DNA of 64,000 bases from assembly GCA_028691435.1 (NCBI GenBank), contig JAQUZG010000001.1:80206-144205 (forward strand), given 5' to 3'. The position numbers were made by a program, and so were the translations under genes. Positions 1-7,608 of the stretch are shown here, piece after piece. How positions within the stretch are numbered: position 1 is the stretch's first letter; the number at the start of each line of letters is the position of its first letter. This DNA is from Candidatus Iainarchaeum sp. GTDB taxonomy: Archaea; Iainarchaeota; Iainarchaeia; Iainarchaeales; JAAZKV01. A model generated the notes under the pieces. It was given only the letters and a program-made list of their open reading frames with translations, made no database searches and was not told the origin of the DNA.

Positions 1-58
1 CCTTTCGTATCGCTCCTTCAATTTTACCACGCAATATTGTTGCTCTTGATACATTCAT
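1..58 (-). CDS. Start of an unidentified gene running off the left edge
   Basis: Only the first 19 codons are visible, beginning MNVSRATILRG and reading leftwards out of the window. A GGTGAT ribosome-site-like stretch lies just upstream of the ATG at a sensible distance, which supports a real start. The gene is divergent from the ArsR-type regulator to its right and shares a short AT-rich spacer with it, so that regulator might control both. The visible residues are too few to name a family. Confidence 0.5.
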   Translation of the reverse strand, partial: MNVSRATILRGKIEGAIRK

Positions 59-115
59 ACTATCACCTTATTTAATTTGTTTTTATTGTATTTAAATTTA
101 TTTAATTTAGTTATA

Positions 116-123
116 TTTATAAA
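116..123 (+). promoter_or_regulatory. TATA box for the ArsR-iscS-iscU genes
   Basis: TTTATAAA is centred about 26 bases before the ATG of the regulator gene. That spacing would place transcription start at or next to the start codon, a leaderless mRNA typical of many archaea. No ribosome site precedes the ATG, which agrees. The spacer upstream is built of repeated TTTAAATTTA-like stretches. Confidence 0.5.
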
Positions 124-145
124 CCTTATATGAAAATATATTCAT

Positions 146-460
146 ATGAAGAAAGATTCATTTAAACTAAATGCTCCACATAAATGTTTTAATGTTCTTG
201 GCAATGAATTAAGGTATAAAATAATTCAATCTCTTACATTGTCTGAAAAGTCAGTTCTTGAACTATGTAATGAACTTGAAGAAGAACAAAGTAAAATTAG
301 TCACTCTCTAACTCAATTAAAAGAATGTAGTTTTGTTGATTTTAAAGTAAATGGAAAAGAACGAATTTATTATCTAAAAAGTGATGTGTTTACGAAAAAT
401 AAACCAATTTTCCAAGCAATTGCAGAACATGTTGAAAAATATTGTAAATATAAATACTAA
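146..460 (+). CDS. ArsR-family winged-helix transcriptional regulator
   Basis: A 104-residue protein with the ArsR-type winged helix-turn-helix: NVLGNELRYKIIQSL as the first helix pair, a recognition region around SKISHSLTQLKEC, and a wing ending GKERIYYLKS. Cysteines at about residues 14, 41, 61 and 100 could bind a metal or a cluster, but they are not in a known metal-site pattern. The gene starts leaderless from a nearby TATA box and ends 19 bases before iscS, so it is probably co-transcribed with iscS and iscU. By context it may sense iron, cluster or redox status; that role is inferred. The family assignment is firm, the ligand unknown. Confidence 0.8.
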   Translation: MKKDSFKLNAPHKCFNVLGNELRYKIIQSLTLSEKSVLELCNELEEEQSKISHSLTQLKECSFVDFKVNGKERIYYLKSDVFTKNKPIFQAIAEHVEKYCKYKY

Positions 461-479
461 ATATTTTATAGTTGATTTT

Positions 480-1703
480 ATGAAGAAAATAGACTCAAAA
501 AAAATAAATTCAAAAAAATTAAAAACAATTTATTTTGATAATGGTGCGACAACACCTGTGCGAAAAGAAGTATTAAATGTTTCTTTACCATTTTTTTTGA
601 AAGATTATGCTAATCCAAGTAGTTTTCATTCAACGGGATTAAAAGCAAAAAAAGCACTTGATGAATCTAGAAAAAAAATTGCTCAAATTCTAAATTGTGA
701 AAAAGATGAAATTATTTTTACAGGTAGTGGAACAGAAAGTATAAATCTTGCAATTAAAGGGATTGCATTTAATGAATTAATTAATTCAATAAAAGATAAT
801 AGAAAAATTAATGGACATTTTATTACTCAAAAAACAGAACATGACGCAGTTTTGGCTACTATGAAGTGGTTAGAAAAATTAGGATTTGAAATAACTTATT
901 TAGGCGTAGATAAATATGGATTAATTAATTTAAAAGATTTAAAAAAATCAATAAAATCAAACACATTACTTGTTAGTATAATGTATGCAAATAATGAAAT
1001 TGGAACAATACAAGATTTGCCAGCAATTTCAAGAATATGTAAAGAAAAAAAAGTTTTATTTCATACTGATGCTTGTCAAGGTGGAGAATATTTATTACTT
1101 GATGTAAAAAAACTTGGTGTGGATTTAATGACATTAAATGGAAGTAAAATTTATTCATTTAAAGGGACAGGATTACTTTATAAAAATAAAAATATTAAAA
1201 TCGAACCATTGATTCATGGCGGTGGCCAAGAATTTAATTTACGTTCTGGAACAGAAAATATTGCTGGGATTGTTGCACTTGTAAAAGCGTTAGAAATTGC
1301 AGAAAAAGAAAAAATAATTGAATCAAAAAGATTAACAAAATTAAGAAATTATTTTATAAAAAAAGTAGAAAAAGAAATTCCAAAAACAAAGTTAAACGGC
1401 TCAATTGAAAATAGACTTCCAAATAATATTAATTTTTCATTTTATGGTATTGAAGGCGAATCATTACTTTTGTTACTTAATGAAGCTGGAATAAATGTTT
1501 CTACTGGTTCGGCTTGTTCATCTAAATCCTTAGAAGCAAGTCATGTTTTAATGGCAATTGGTTTGACGCATGAATTAAGTCATTCAAGTATAAGATTTAG
1601 CCTTGGCTACAAATCTACAAAAAAAGAAATTGATTATGTTATTAACACATTAAAAGAAAGTGTAAAAAAATTAAGATTAATGAGTCCACTTTGGGAGGAA
1701 TAA
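480..1703 (+). CDS. iscS: Cysteine desulfurase (IscS/NifS family)
   Basis: A pyridoxal-phosphate enzyme of 407 residues that takes sulfur from L-cysteine and passes it to the IscU scaffold for Fe-S assembly. Visible signatures are the N-terminal YFDNGATTP, the cofactor-stacking His in TEHDAVL (about residue 121), the PLP-contacting Asp in HTDACQ (about 197), the Schiff-base Lys in NGSKIYS (about 223) and the active-site Cys in STGSACSS (about 346). The residue before the Lys is Ser where His is usual (SGHK in most homologues). The chosen ATG follows the regulator's stop codon; an upstream in-frame start would overlap that gene and adds residues the family lacks. iscU follows 2 bases later. 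Confidence 0.93.
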   Translation: MKKIDSKKINSKKLKTIYFDNGATTPVRKEVLNVSLPFFLKDYANPSSFHSTGLKAKKALDESRKKIAQILNCEKDEIIFTGSGTESINLAIKGIAFNELINSIKDNRKINGHFITQKTEHDAVLATMKWLEKLGFEITYLGVDKYGLINLKDLKKSIKSNTLLVSIMYANNEIGTIQDLPAISRICKEKKVLFHTDACQGGEYLLLDVKKLGVDLMTLNGSKIYSFKGTGLLYKNKNIKIEPLIHGGGQEFNLRSGTENIAGIVALVKALEIAEKEKIIESKRLTKLRNYFIKKVEKEIPKTKLNGSIENRLPNNINFSFYGIEGESLLLLLNEAGINVSTGSACSSKSLEASHVLMAIGLTHELSHSSIRFSLGYKSTKKEIDYVINTLKESVKKLRLMSPLWEE

Positions 1704-1705
1704 TT

Positions 1706-2122
1706 ATGCAAGTAGAAGGAGAAAATTGGTTTTATTCAGATATTGTAAAAGAACATTTTCTAAACCCAAAAAATTTTTTAAAAGACAAAAAAGATATTTT
1801 AGATTTTAATGGTTATGGTAAAGTTGGTAATGTAAAATGTGGCGACATAATGGAAATGTGGATTAAAATAAAAAATGACAAAATTATTGATTGTAAATGG
1901 AAAACTTTTGGCTGTGCTAGTGCGATTGCATCTACTTCAATGTTATCTGTTATGTTAACTGAAAATGGTGGAATGAAATTAAATGATGCAATGAAATTAA
2001 GTGGAAAAGAAATTACTGATAGGCTTGGTGGATTACCTGGAATAAAGATTCATTGTTCAGTTTTGGGTGATGAAGCACTTCGTGAAGCAATTAAAGATTA
2101 TCAATCTAAAAACAAAGGATAG
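1706..2122 (+). CDS. iscU: Fe-S cluster assembly scaffold (IscU/NifU N-terminal type)
   Basis: A 138-residue scaffold on which [2Fe-2S] or [4Fe-4S] clusters are built from IscS-derived sulfur before transfer to apoproteins. The three cluster ligands are present: Cys45 in VKCGD (with the conserved Asp47), Cys70 in TFGCASAIAS and Cys117 in IHCSVL. A GGGAGGAA ribosome site sits 6-8 bases before the ATG and decides the start. The gene is separated from iscS by two bases, so the pair is an operon. HscA/HscB chaperones and ferredoxin are not nearby. Client proteins in this window could include PriL and the radical-SAM methylthiotransferase. Confidence 0.93.
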   Translation: MQVEGENWFYSDIVKEHFLNPKNFLKDKKDILDFNGYGKVGNVKCGDIMEMWIKIKNDKIIDCKWKTFGCASAIASTSMLSVMLTENGGMKLNDAMKLSGKEITDRLGGLPGIKIHCSVLGDEALREAIKDYQSKNKG

Positions 2123-2231
2123 TATAATTTTTGCTATTTATTTTTTATTGAGTTAATTTAGTAAAATAAATTAATTTAAAAACAATTTAGTTCAATTCTT
2201 TTTAAAGATTTAATACTTTGGGGGAAATTAA

Positions 2232-4826
2232 ATGGATTATTTTAAACAAATTTTTACAATTTTATTGGGGTTAATTTTAATTAGTGGGGTATTTGCGGCA
2301 AGTCCACAAATGTTATTTTCTACTGAATTATCGGGTGCGCATTATACTAATTATCCTAGTCTTGATTTTTATGCATCTGATACTGATGGTGATTTAAATA
2401 CACTTTTAGTTGATGTGAATTATGTGATTGATAATACTACTATTTTTCATGATCAAAATTCTAGTGTTGCGGTAGCTACTAATGATATTAATCAAAAAGT
2501 TAATTTAATTGGTTCGCCCGATGGGAATTACTTAATTACTTTAACAGCTATTGATAATGCATTAAATACAACAATCCAATCTTATTGGGTGTTTATTGAT
2601 ACTGCTGCTCCAGTAGTTACATCCGTTGTTACAGTTGATGAAGATTACCTTTATGGAATAAATAGGGAATTAACTGTAAAAGTTAATGCTACTGATTTGT
2701 CAGGAATTGGTAGAGTTTTTATTGATTTAAATAACATAATAAAAACAAATTGTGCAGTATCTGGAAGTTTTTGTGAAATGACTCAAAAAACAGACGGAAA
2801 TTGGACAATAAATTTAGGTGATGGGTGGGATTATGATTTTAATCAATTTGATGTAAATGTAAGAGTTGGTGATAAAACTTTAGCAAATTTTGCCGATGCA
2901 AATTATTTGTTAAATGATGGTCAAGGTATTTTTCTTTATAGTTTAGAATATGTTTCATCTGACTTAAATGGGATTTCATCAACAAATTTTAAAGACATTA
3001 ATAACTTCCAAAGAGTTTTGAATTTAACATTTGAAAAAACAGGTTATGGAAAAATTGTTTTCAATCAAGATATTAATTTGCTTGATGGTATGACAGTTAA
3101 TGAATTATTAAATTTAGCAAATGCAATAACAATTGATGTTAATAGTGAAAATACTGATCAAAAATCAATTGACATAAATAGTCTAGCTTTTGCAAATTTA
3201 AATAAATCAGCAACACTATATTTATACAATTTAAATTATTCATCTATTCCAAAAATAATTTACATTAATTCAAGTGGGACTACTGAAGTTTGTTCAACAG
3301 ATAGATGTTCATCTTTAGATTATAATTTGGTTTCAAAAACAGCAACATTTAATGTAACTGGATTTAGTAAATATCAAACATCTTATAATTTACCAGTATT
3401 TACTAATTCACTTTCAACAAATATTGATTCTGCTGAATATGAATTTTTTTCAGATTCAAACACACTTCAAATACAAGCTAGTCAAACATTTAAATTATTT
3501 ATTCCTGTTACAAAAGGAAGTTATGATTTAAATTTATCATCTTGTAAAATTGATATAAACGGAATTATTTATTCTGCTGATTGGAACAGTGATGGTAATA
3601 ATTGTCAATATCAATTTGTTTCTGGTGTTCCAAATGGATCAAGTTGGACAGTAAAATTTAATATTAAAGATATTAATGGACATGATGTTAATTCTGCAAC
3701 ATACTCAATTGTTGGAGATTCATCTTCACCAATAATTACAATTTTATCTAATTCTTCAGTTTCAACTTCAACTGGAGTAATTACATTAAGATCTAATGAA
3801 AAATCAACTTGTAAATATAATTCTTCAAATGTATCTTATGATTCAATGAATTCAAGTGTTTATTCATTAGCTGCAAACACATCATTAAACGTTACAATCT
3901 CTGGATTATCTTCTGGGACATCATATGGATATTATTTTAAATGTAAAGATTATGCTGGAAATGAATCAAATGCTGATAATAATTATATTTCATTTACAAC
4001 ATCTTCATCTTCTTCACCTGATTCAGCAGCTAGTTCGGCTTCTTCATCATCTAATTCATCTTCAACAAAAGATTATATTGATGAAACTGCAAATACTCCT
4101 AATTCAACACCATTAGTAATTTCTAAATCTACTGATTCAGATGAAATTTCTAATGATGAAGTTAGAGGAATTTTAACTGATGCAAAAGATAATAATGGTA
4201 AAGCTCTATTTTCTGAAGAAGAAATTTTAAAAATGGTTGAAGAATCAAATAAATTTTCTTTTGTTAGAGAAGTTAAAGTAGAAGAAATTGATAATAATGG
4301 AATAATTACTTATCAAACGACTTTCACAATAAAAATAAAAAATACAACTGATAAAAATTTATCTGATGTATTAATTGTTGAAGTAATTCCAAAAGATTTA
4401 ATAAATTTTATTGATTTAAATATGATTAAATCAATTTATCAATTTAGAATATTAGCTAGTGATCCAGTTGTTGAATTTACTGTTCCATTGGTTGATGCAA
4501 ATACTGAATTAGTATTAGAATATACTATTGATTTAAACAATAAACCTGATGTAAACAATATTGTTTTTTCATCACCCTTAGTAAAAAATACAAACATATT
4601 TGTTGCAAAATCAACTGATTCAATGAATTGGATTTTTGACATTCTTCAAATTATAATAATTTTGATAGTTCTTGGATTAATTATTGGGGCTGGGATAGTT
4701 ATTTATTCAAACTCAAATAAATCTAAATCTAAAACTGATTCAAAAAAAGAGGTTAAAAAATCAACTGATTCAAAAGCGTCAAATTCGAACTCTGAACATA
4801 AAGGAAAATTCAAATTAAAAAAGTAA
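2232..4826 (+). CDS. Large secreted surface protein with C-terminal membrane anchor
   Basis: An 864-residue predicted cell-surface protein. It begins with a signal peptide (hydrophobic segment about residues 8-20, then VFAA). The long ectodomain is rich in Asn, Ser, Thr and Asp with many N-x-S/T sequons, and holds Ig/fibronectin-like stretches; the last, near residues 495-590, contains TISGLSSGTSYGYYFKCKDY, an FN3-like pattern. A Ser-rich linker follows (about 593-612), then a beta-rich region, a transmembrane helix near 798-825 and a Lys/Ser-rich cytoplasmic tail. A GGGGGAA ribosome site precedes the ATG. A strong hairpin terminator follows the gene. An adhesin or envelope-scaffold role is inferred from architecture only. 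Confidence 0.75.
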   Translation: MDYFKQIFTILLGLILISGVFAASPQMLFSTELSGAHYTNYPSLDFYASDTDGDLNTLLVDVNYVIDNTTIFHDQNSSVAVATNDINQKVNLIGSPDGNYLITLTAIDNALNTTIQSYWVFIDTAAPVVTSVVTVDEDYLYGINRELTVKVNATDLSGIGRVFIDLNNIIKTNCAVSGSFCEMTQKTDGNWTINLGDGWDYDFNQFDVNVRVGDKTLANFADANYLLNDGQGIFLYSLEYVSSDLNGISSTNFKDINNFQRVLNLTFEKTGYGKIVFNQDINLLDGMTVNELLNLANAITIDVNSENTDQKSIDINSLAFANLNKSATLYLYNLNYSSIPKIIYINSSGTTEVCSTDRCSSLDYNLVSKTATFNVTGFSKYQTSYNLPVFTNSLSTNIDSAEYEFFSDSNTLQIQASQTFKLFIPVTKGSYDLNLSSCKIDINGIIYSADWNSDGNNCQYQFVSGVPNGSSWTVKFNIKDINGHDVNSATYSIVGDSSSPIITILSNSSVSTSTGVITLRSNEKSTCKYNSSNVSYDSMNSSVYSLAANTSLNVTISGLSSGTSYGYYFKCKDYAGNESNADNNYISFTTSSSSSPDSAASSASSSSNSSSTKDYIDETANTPNSTPLVISKSTDSDEISNDEVRGILTDAKDNNGKALFSEEEILKMVEESNKFSFVREVKVEEIDNNGIITYQTTFTIKIKNTTDKNLSDVLIVEVIPKDLINFIDLNMIKSIYQFRILASDPVVEFTVPLVDANTELVLEYTIDLNNKPDVNNIVFSSPLVKNTNIFVAKSTDSMNWIFDILQIIIILIVLGLIIGAGIVIYSNSNKSKSKTDSKKEVKKSTDSKASNSNSEHKGKFKLKK

Positions 4827-4834
4827 TTTAAGTG

Positions 4835-4872
4835 GAAATGCAAATCAATGCATTTCTTTTTCTTTTTCTTAT
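4835..4872 (+). terminator. Hairpin-plus-T-tract terminator after the surface-protein gene
   Basis: GAAATGCA and TGCATTTC form a perfect 8-bp stem with a 6-base loop, followed directly by a pyrimidine tract that is almost all T. It lies just after the stop codon and before pth2, so it should insulate the two genes. Confidence 0.7.
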
Positions 4873-4905
4873 TAGTTTAAATAATAATCTAGTTATAATT
4901 AATTT

Positions 4906-5250
4906 ATGGAATTAGTACAATATATTATCATCAATAATTCACTTGGTATGAATAAAGGTAAAATTGCAGCACAAGCTTGCCATGCATCTGTTTTAGTGCT
5001 TGAAAAAGTTGATGATGCGATTATTGATGATTGGAAAAATCAAGGAATGAAGAAAATTGTACTTAAAATAAATTCAACAGATGATTTAATTAAAAAGTTT
5101 CAATTTGTTAAAGAAAAAAAATTGCCTGTTGCATTAATTACAGATGCTGGTAAAACTCAAATTGCGCCTGGAAGTAAAACTTGTTTTGCTTGTGGACCAA
5201 TTGATGAAAAAATTGGACAAGTTTATTTTTCAGATTTAAAATTACTTTAA
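4906..5250 (+). CDS. pth2: Peptidyl-tRNA hydrolase, archaeal/eukaryotic type (Pth2)
   Basis: A 114-residue enzyme that cleaves the ester bond of peptidyl-tRNAs dropped from stalled ribosomes, recycling tRNA. It covers the entire Pth2 fold. Recognisable motifs are MNKGKIAAQACHAS near the N-terminus, the central ALITDAGKTQIAPGSKT and the closing ACGPIDEKIG. Length matches the family (about 115-120 residues). There is no clear ribosome site at the ATG. The gene follows a terminator and lies 53 bases before a GTPase gene on the same strand, a possible pair linked to translation and ribosome assembly. Confidence 0.93.
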   Translation: MELVQYIIINNSLGMNKGKIAAQACHASVLVLEKVDDAIIDDWKNQGMKKIVLKINSTDDLIKKFQFVKEKKLPVALITDAGKTQIAPGSKTCFACGPIDEKIGQVYFSDLKLL

Positions 5251-5303
5251 TTTTAAAGTTAATAGAAATTTTTAGTATAAATTAATTATTTTTGGTGTAA
5301 TCT

Positions 5304-6074
5304 ATGGAAAAAATGGGTTTTATTAGACAAGTTTATTCATTAATCAATCAATCCGATATTTTACTTGAAGTAATTGATGCGAGATTTCCAGACAGAACAA
5401 GAAATTTAGCTATTGAAAATATAATTATTCAAAAAGAAAAAGCGTTAATTTTTGTTTTAAATAAATCAGATTTAGTTTCTAGATCAAAAACTGCTAAAAG
5501 TAAAAAAAAATTGATTGAAGAGAAAAAAGCAAGAGTTGTTTTTATTTCTGCAAAATCAAGAAATGGAATTTCTTTACTTAAACGAGAAATTAGCATGGTT
5601 AAATCTGAATTAAAAAAATCTGAATTAACTATCGGTTTAATTGGTTATCCTAATGCAGGAAAATCTTCTCTAATTAATGCATTAAGTGGAAAAGGAAGAG
5701 GAAAAGTTGGAGTTTCAAGTAAAGCTGGATTTACTAGGGGACTACAAAAAATAAAAGTTTCTGATGGAGTTTACTTAATTGATGCTCCAGGAATAATTCC
5801 CTATGATCAAAAAGATGATTTTGAATTATTTTTAGTTGGAGCAAGAAATCCTAATCAAGTTGATGATGTTAATACAGTTGCAATAAAATTGATTTCTGAA
5901 TTTAAAGAAGAAATTGCAAATTATTTTAAAATAAAAAATTATGAGAATTTAGATGAAGATGAAATCCTTGAAATTATTGGAAAACAAAATCATTTTTTAA
6001 AAGCAGGCGAATTAATTGATGAAGATAAAACATCTCGTTTTATTTTAAACAAATATGATAGAAATGAAATGTAA
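5304..6074 (+). CDS. Circularly permuted GTPase (YlqF/RbgA, MMR1-HSR1 family)
   Basis: A 256-residue GTPase whose motifs occur in permuted order: G4 NKSD at 53-56 and G5 SAK at 82-84 come before G1 GYPNAGKSS at 114-122, a probable G2 Thr at 144 and G3 DAPG at 160-163. This permutation defines the YlqF/YawG group, which generally acts in assembly of the large ribosomal subunit. The N-terminal LLEVIDARFPDRTRN is also typical. The C-terminal segment (about 170-256) is the substrate-binding helical part. Its 3' end lies immediately before, and in another frame overlaps, the region upstream of the NUDIX gene. The exact ribosomal substrate is not deducible here. Confidence 0.88.
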   Translation: MEKMGFIRQVYSLINQSDILLEVIDARFPDRTRNLAIENIIIQKEKALIFVLNKSDLVSRSKTAKSKKKLIEEKKARVVFISAKSRNGISLLKREISMVKSELKKSELTIGLIGYPNAGKSSLINALSGKGRGKVGVSSKAGFTRGLQKIKVSDGVYLIDAPGIIPYDQKDDFELFLVGARNPNQVDDVNTVAIKLISEFKEEIANYFKIKNYENLDEDEILEIIGKQNHFLKAGELIDEDKTSRFILNKYDRNEM

Positions 6075-6099
6075 TTATTTTATTAATTTATTTATATTT

Positions 6100-6600
6100 A
6101 TGGTTGAATATCTTTATCAAGTTGATAAACATAATAAAGTTTTAGGAAAAGTTGAAAGAAACTTTGCGCATGAAAATGGAATCTTACATCGCGCTGGCAT
6201 GGTTTTAATTTTTAATAAAAACAATGAACTATTTTTAACAAAACGTGCTAAAACAAAATCTTATTCAAATTGTTATGATTGTGGTTGTTCTTATCATATT
6301 CAATATGGTGAAACAAATGATGGAGCATTAAAACGAGAATTGTTTGAAGAAACAAAATTAAAAGAAAATCCAATATTTTTTGGTGATTTTTTAATTGATA
6401 GTGAAATATCACTAGAAAAAATGTTTGTTTTAGTGTATGTTTTAATTACTGATTCAAAAATTGTTTTAGATTCAAAAGAAGCAGTTGATGGAAAATATTA
6501 TTCCTTAAAAGAAGCAGATAAATTAATTTCTAAAGAATCAGTTATTTGGTTAAAACAAGCTTGGGGATTATATAAAAAAGTTAATAATTTATTTATCTAA
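6100..6600 (+). CDS. NUDIX hydrolase, isopentenyl-diphosphate-isomerase-like
   Basis: A 166-residue NUDIX-fold protein. The box is only partly canonical: GETNDGALKRELFEET supplies the catalytic Glu residues of REx2EE and the upstream Glu, but the first Gly of the consensus is Tyr. The segment CYDCGCSYHIQYGE resembles the isomerase-like branch (IDI/YfcD type), in which a Cys and a His sit just before the box. Possible activities are isomerisation of isopentenyl diphosphate for archaeal lipids or hydrolysis of a nucleotide derivative; the sequence does not choose between them. I start at MVEYLYQVD, where family similarity begins; earlier in-frame starts lie inside the GTPase gene. Its end overlaps the tiny minus-strand gene by 12 bases. 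Confidence 0.75.
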   Translation: MVEYLYQVDKHNKVLGKVERNFAHENGILHRAGMVLIFNKNNELFLTKRAKTKSYSNCYDCGCSYHIQYGETNDGALKRELFEETKLKENPIFFGDFLIDSEISLEKMFVLVYVLITDSKIVLDSKEAVDGKYYSLKEADKLISKESVIWLKQAWGLYKKVNNLFI

Positions 6601-6711
6601 ATTTTTTATGTCTTCAATTATTTTTTTTAGTTTCATTTTTTTGCTTAGCGTTTTTTCTACTTCTAGTCGAAGTTGAAATTCTCTTACTATTTCATCATTA
6701 ATTAGTCTCAT
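6589..6711 (-). CDS. Possible 40-residue charged helical protein
   Basis: A short reading frame begins MRLINDEIVREFQLRLE and ends KNLDK. It is highly charged and would form one amphipathic helix, which is more regular than chance translation of AT-rich spacer usually gives. It lies 70 bases downstream of hjc on the same strand and its last 12 bases overlap the convergent NUDIX gene. No ribosome site is visible before the ATG. I do not recognise it; a small partner of Hjc is possible but unsupported. Confidence 0.35.
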   Translation of the reverse strand: MRLINDEIVREFQLRLEVEKTLSKKMKLKKIIEDIKNLDK

Positions 6712-6781
6712 AAATTATTATTCTTGCTAAAGTGTTAAAAAGGCATCTTTATTTTGTTAAAATCAAAAAATTTAGTAAAAT

Positions 6782-7165
6782 TTAAAGTATATCTTCTATT
6801 TTTTTAGCTACTTTATTTGCTTCGTCAAGTTTTATCATATAATTTTTGTTTCGTAAAACAAAATCTTGGGGTTTTAAAAGTATCCACCCTTTAAATGGCA
6901 CTTTCCAAGCAATTAAAAATATGGCGCCAGCTTTTTTTGCCCAATTTATTTCTTCTTGCATTTGTTCTATTTCAATCGCTAAATAGTTTCCTTTTCGTGC
7001 TTTACATTCAAACGCAATAATTTTACCATTTTTTAGTGCAACAACATCTGGGCAAGGCAATGGATTAACTCCAGAACCAGCTACTCTTAATACAGCATAT
7101 CCAATTTTATCAAGTAATTTGATTAATTCTCTTTCAGCGTTTGCTCCTTTTGCGTTTCTTGCCAT
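6782..7165 (-). CDS. hjc: Holliday junction resolvase Hjc
   Basis: A 127-residue archaeal resolvase that cuts four-way DNA junctions during recombination and fork restart. The PD-(D/E)xK nuclease core is clear: Glu in NAERELIKLL (about residue 12), RVAGSG, PDVVAL with the catalytic Asp (about 40), and FECKARK with Glu and Lys (about 53-55). A later YLAIE..Q segment matches the family's fourth element. Length equals that of Hjc proteins. A GTGATT stretch precedes the ATG. It stands alone on the minus strand, divergent from the DUF167 gene, with only a tiny open frame after it. Confidence 0.93.
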   Translation of the reverse strand: MARNAKGANAERELIKLLDKIGYAVLRVAGSGVNPLPCPDVVALKNGKIIAFECKARKGNYLAIEIEQMQEEINWAKKAGAIFLIAWKVPFKGWILLKPQDFVLRNKNYMIKLDEANKVAKKIEDIL

Positions 7166-7245
7166 TTAATCACTTTTTTTCCACATAGTAACATTTAAAA
7201 TATCTTTATTTATTAATTTTTCTAAGGATTAGTAAAATTGAGAAT

Positions 7246-7524
7246 ATGAAATTGTATTTAAAGGTTTCAACTGGAAAAAAAGCTTTTAGAATTGTTTTTT
7301 TTAATGATGATGAAAACAAGCTTTTTGTTGAACTTAAAAATAATCCCAAAGATAATAAAGCAAACATTGAATTAATTAAAAATTTAAAAAAATTTTTTAA
7401 TTGTGAAGTGAATTTAATTTCGGGATTTAAATCAAAAGAAAAATTAATTGAAATTATTTCTTCAAAAGAAGAAATTAATTTAGTTTTATTGAATTTCTCA
7501 AATACTAATTCTATTAAAAAATAA
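7246..7524 (+). CDS. DUF167 (YggU) family protein
   Basis: A 92-residue protein with the YggU pattern: a beta-rich start, then FVELKNNPKDNKANIELIKN, corresponding to the family's P-x-D-G-K-A-N signature with Asn in place of Gly, and VNLISGFKSKEKLIEI matching the G-x-x-S-R-x-K element. The family is small, conserved across archaea and bacteria, and has no settled biochemical role. It follows a short AT-rich spacer shared with divergent hjc and precedes dnaG by 84 bases. The family call is good, the function unknown. Confidence 0.8.
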   Translation: MKLYLKVSTGKKAFRIVFFNDDENKLFVELKNNPKDNKANIELIKNLKKFFNCEVNLISGFKSKEKLIEIISSKEEINLVLLNFSNTNSIKK

Positions 7525-7608
7525 TTTATCAAAAATTAAATTCTGATAAATTAAAATAAAAATATAGTCATTCATAAACATGAATTAAAAATAAGGGGTT
7601 GAATTAAA

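Noticed and set aside
381..479. Longer N-terminus for the cysteine desulfurase
   Set aside because: The extra in-frame codons overlap the regulator gene and add residues that the family does not have.
7206..7532. Minus-strand open frame over the DUF167 gene
   Set aside because: The plus-strand protein has the DUF167 motifs; the antisense frame shows only low-complexity hydrophobic and Ser-rich sequence.
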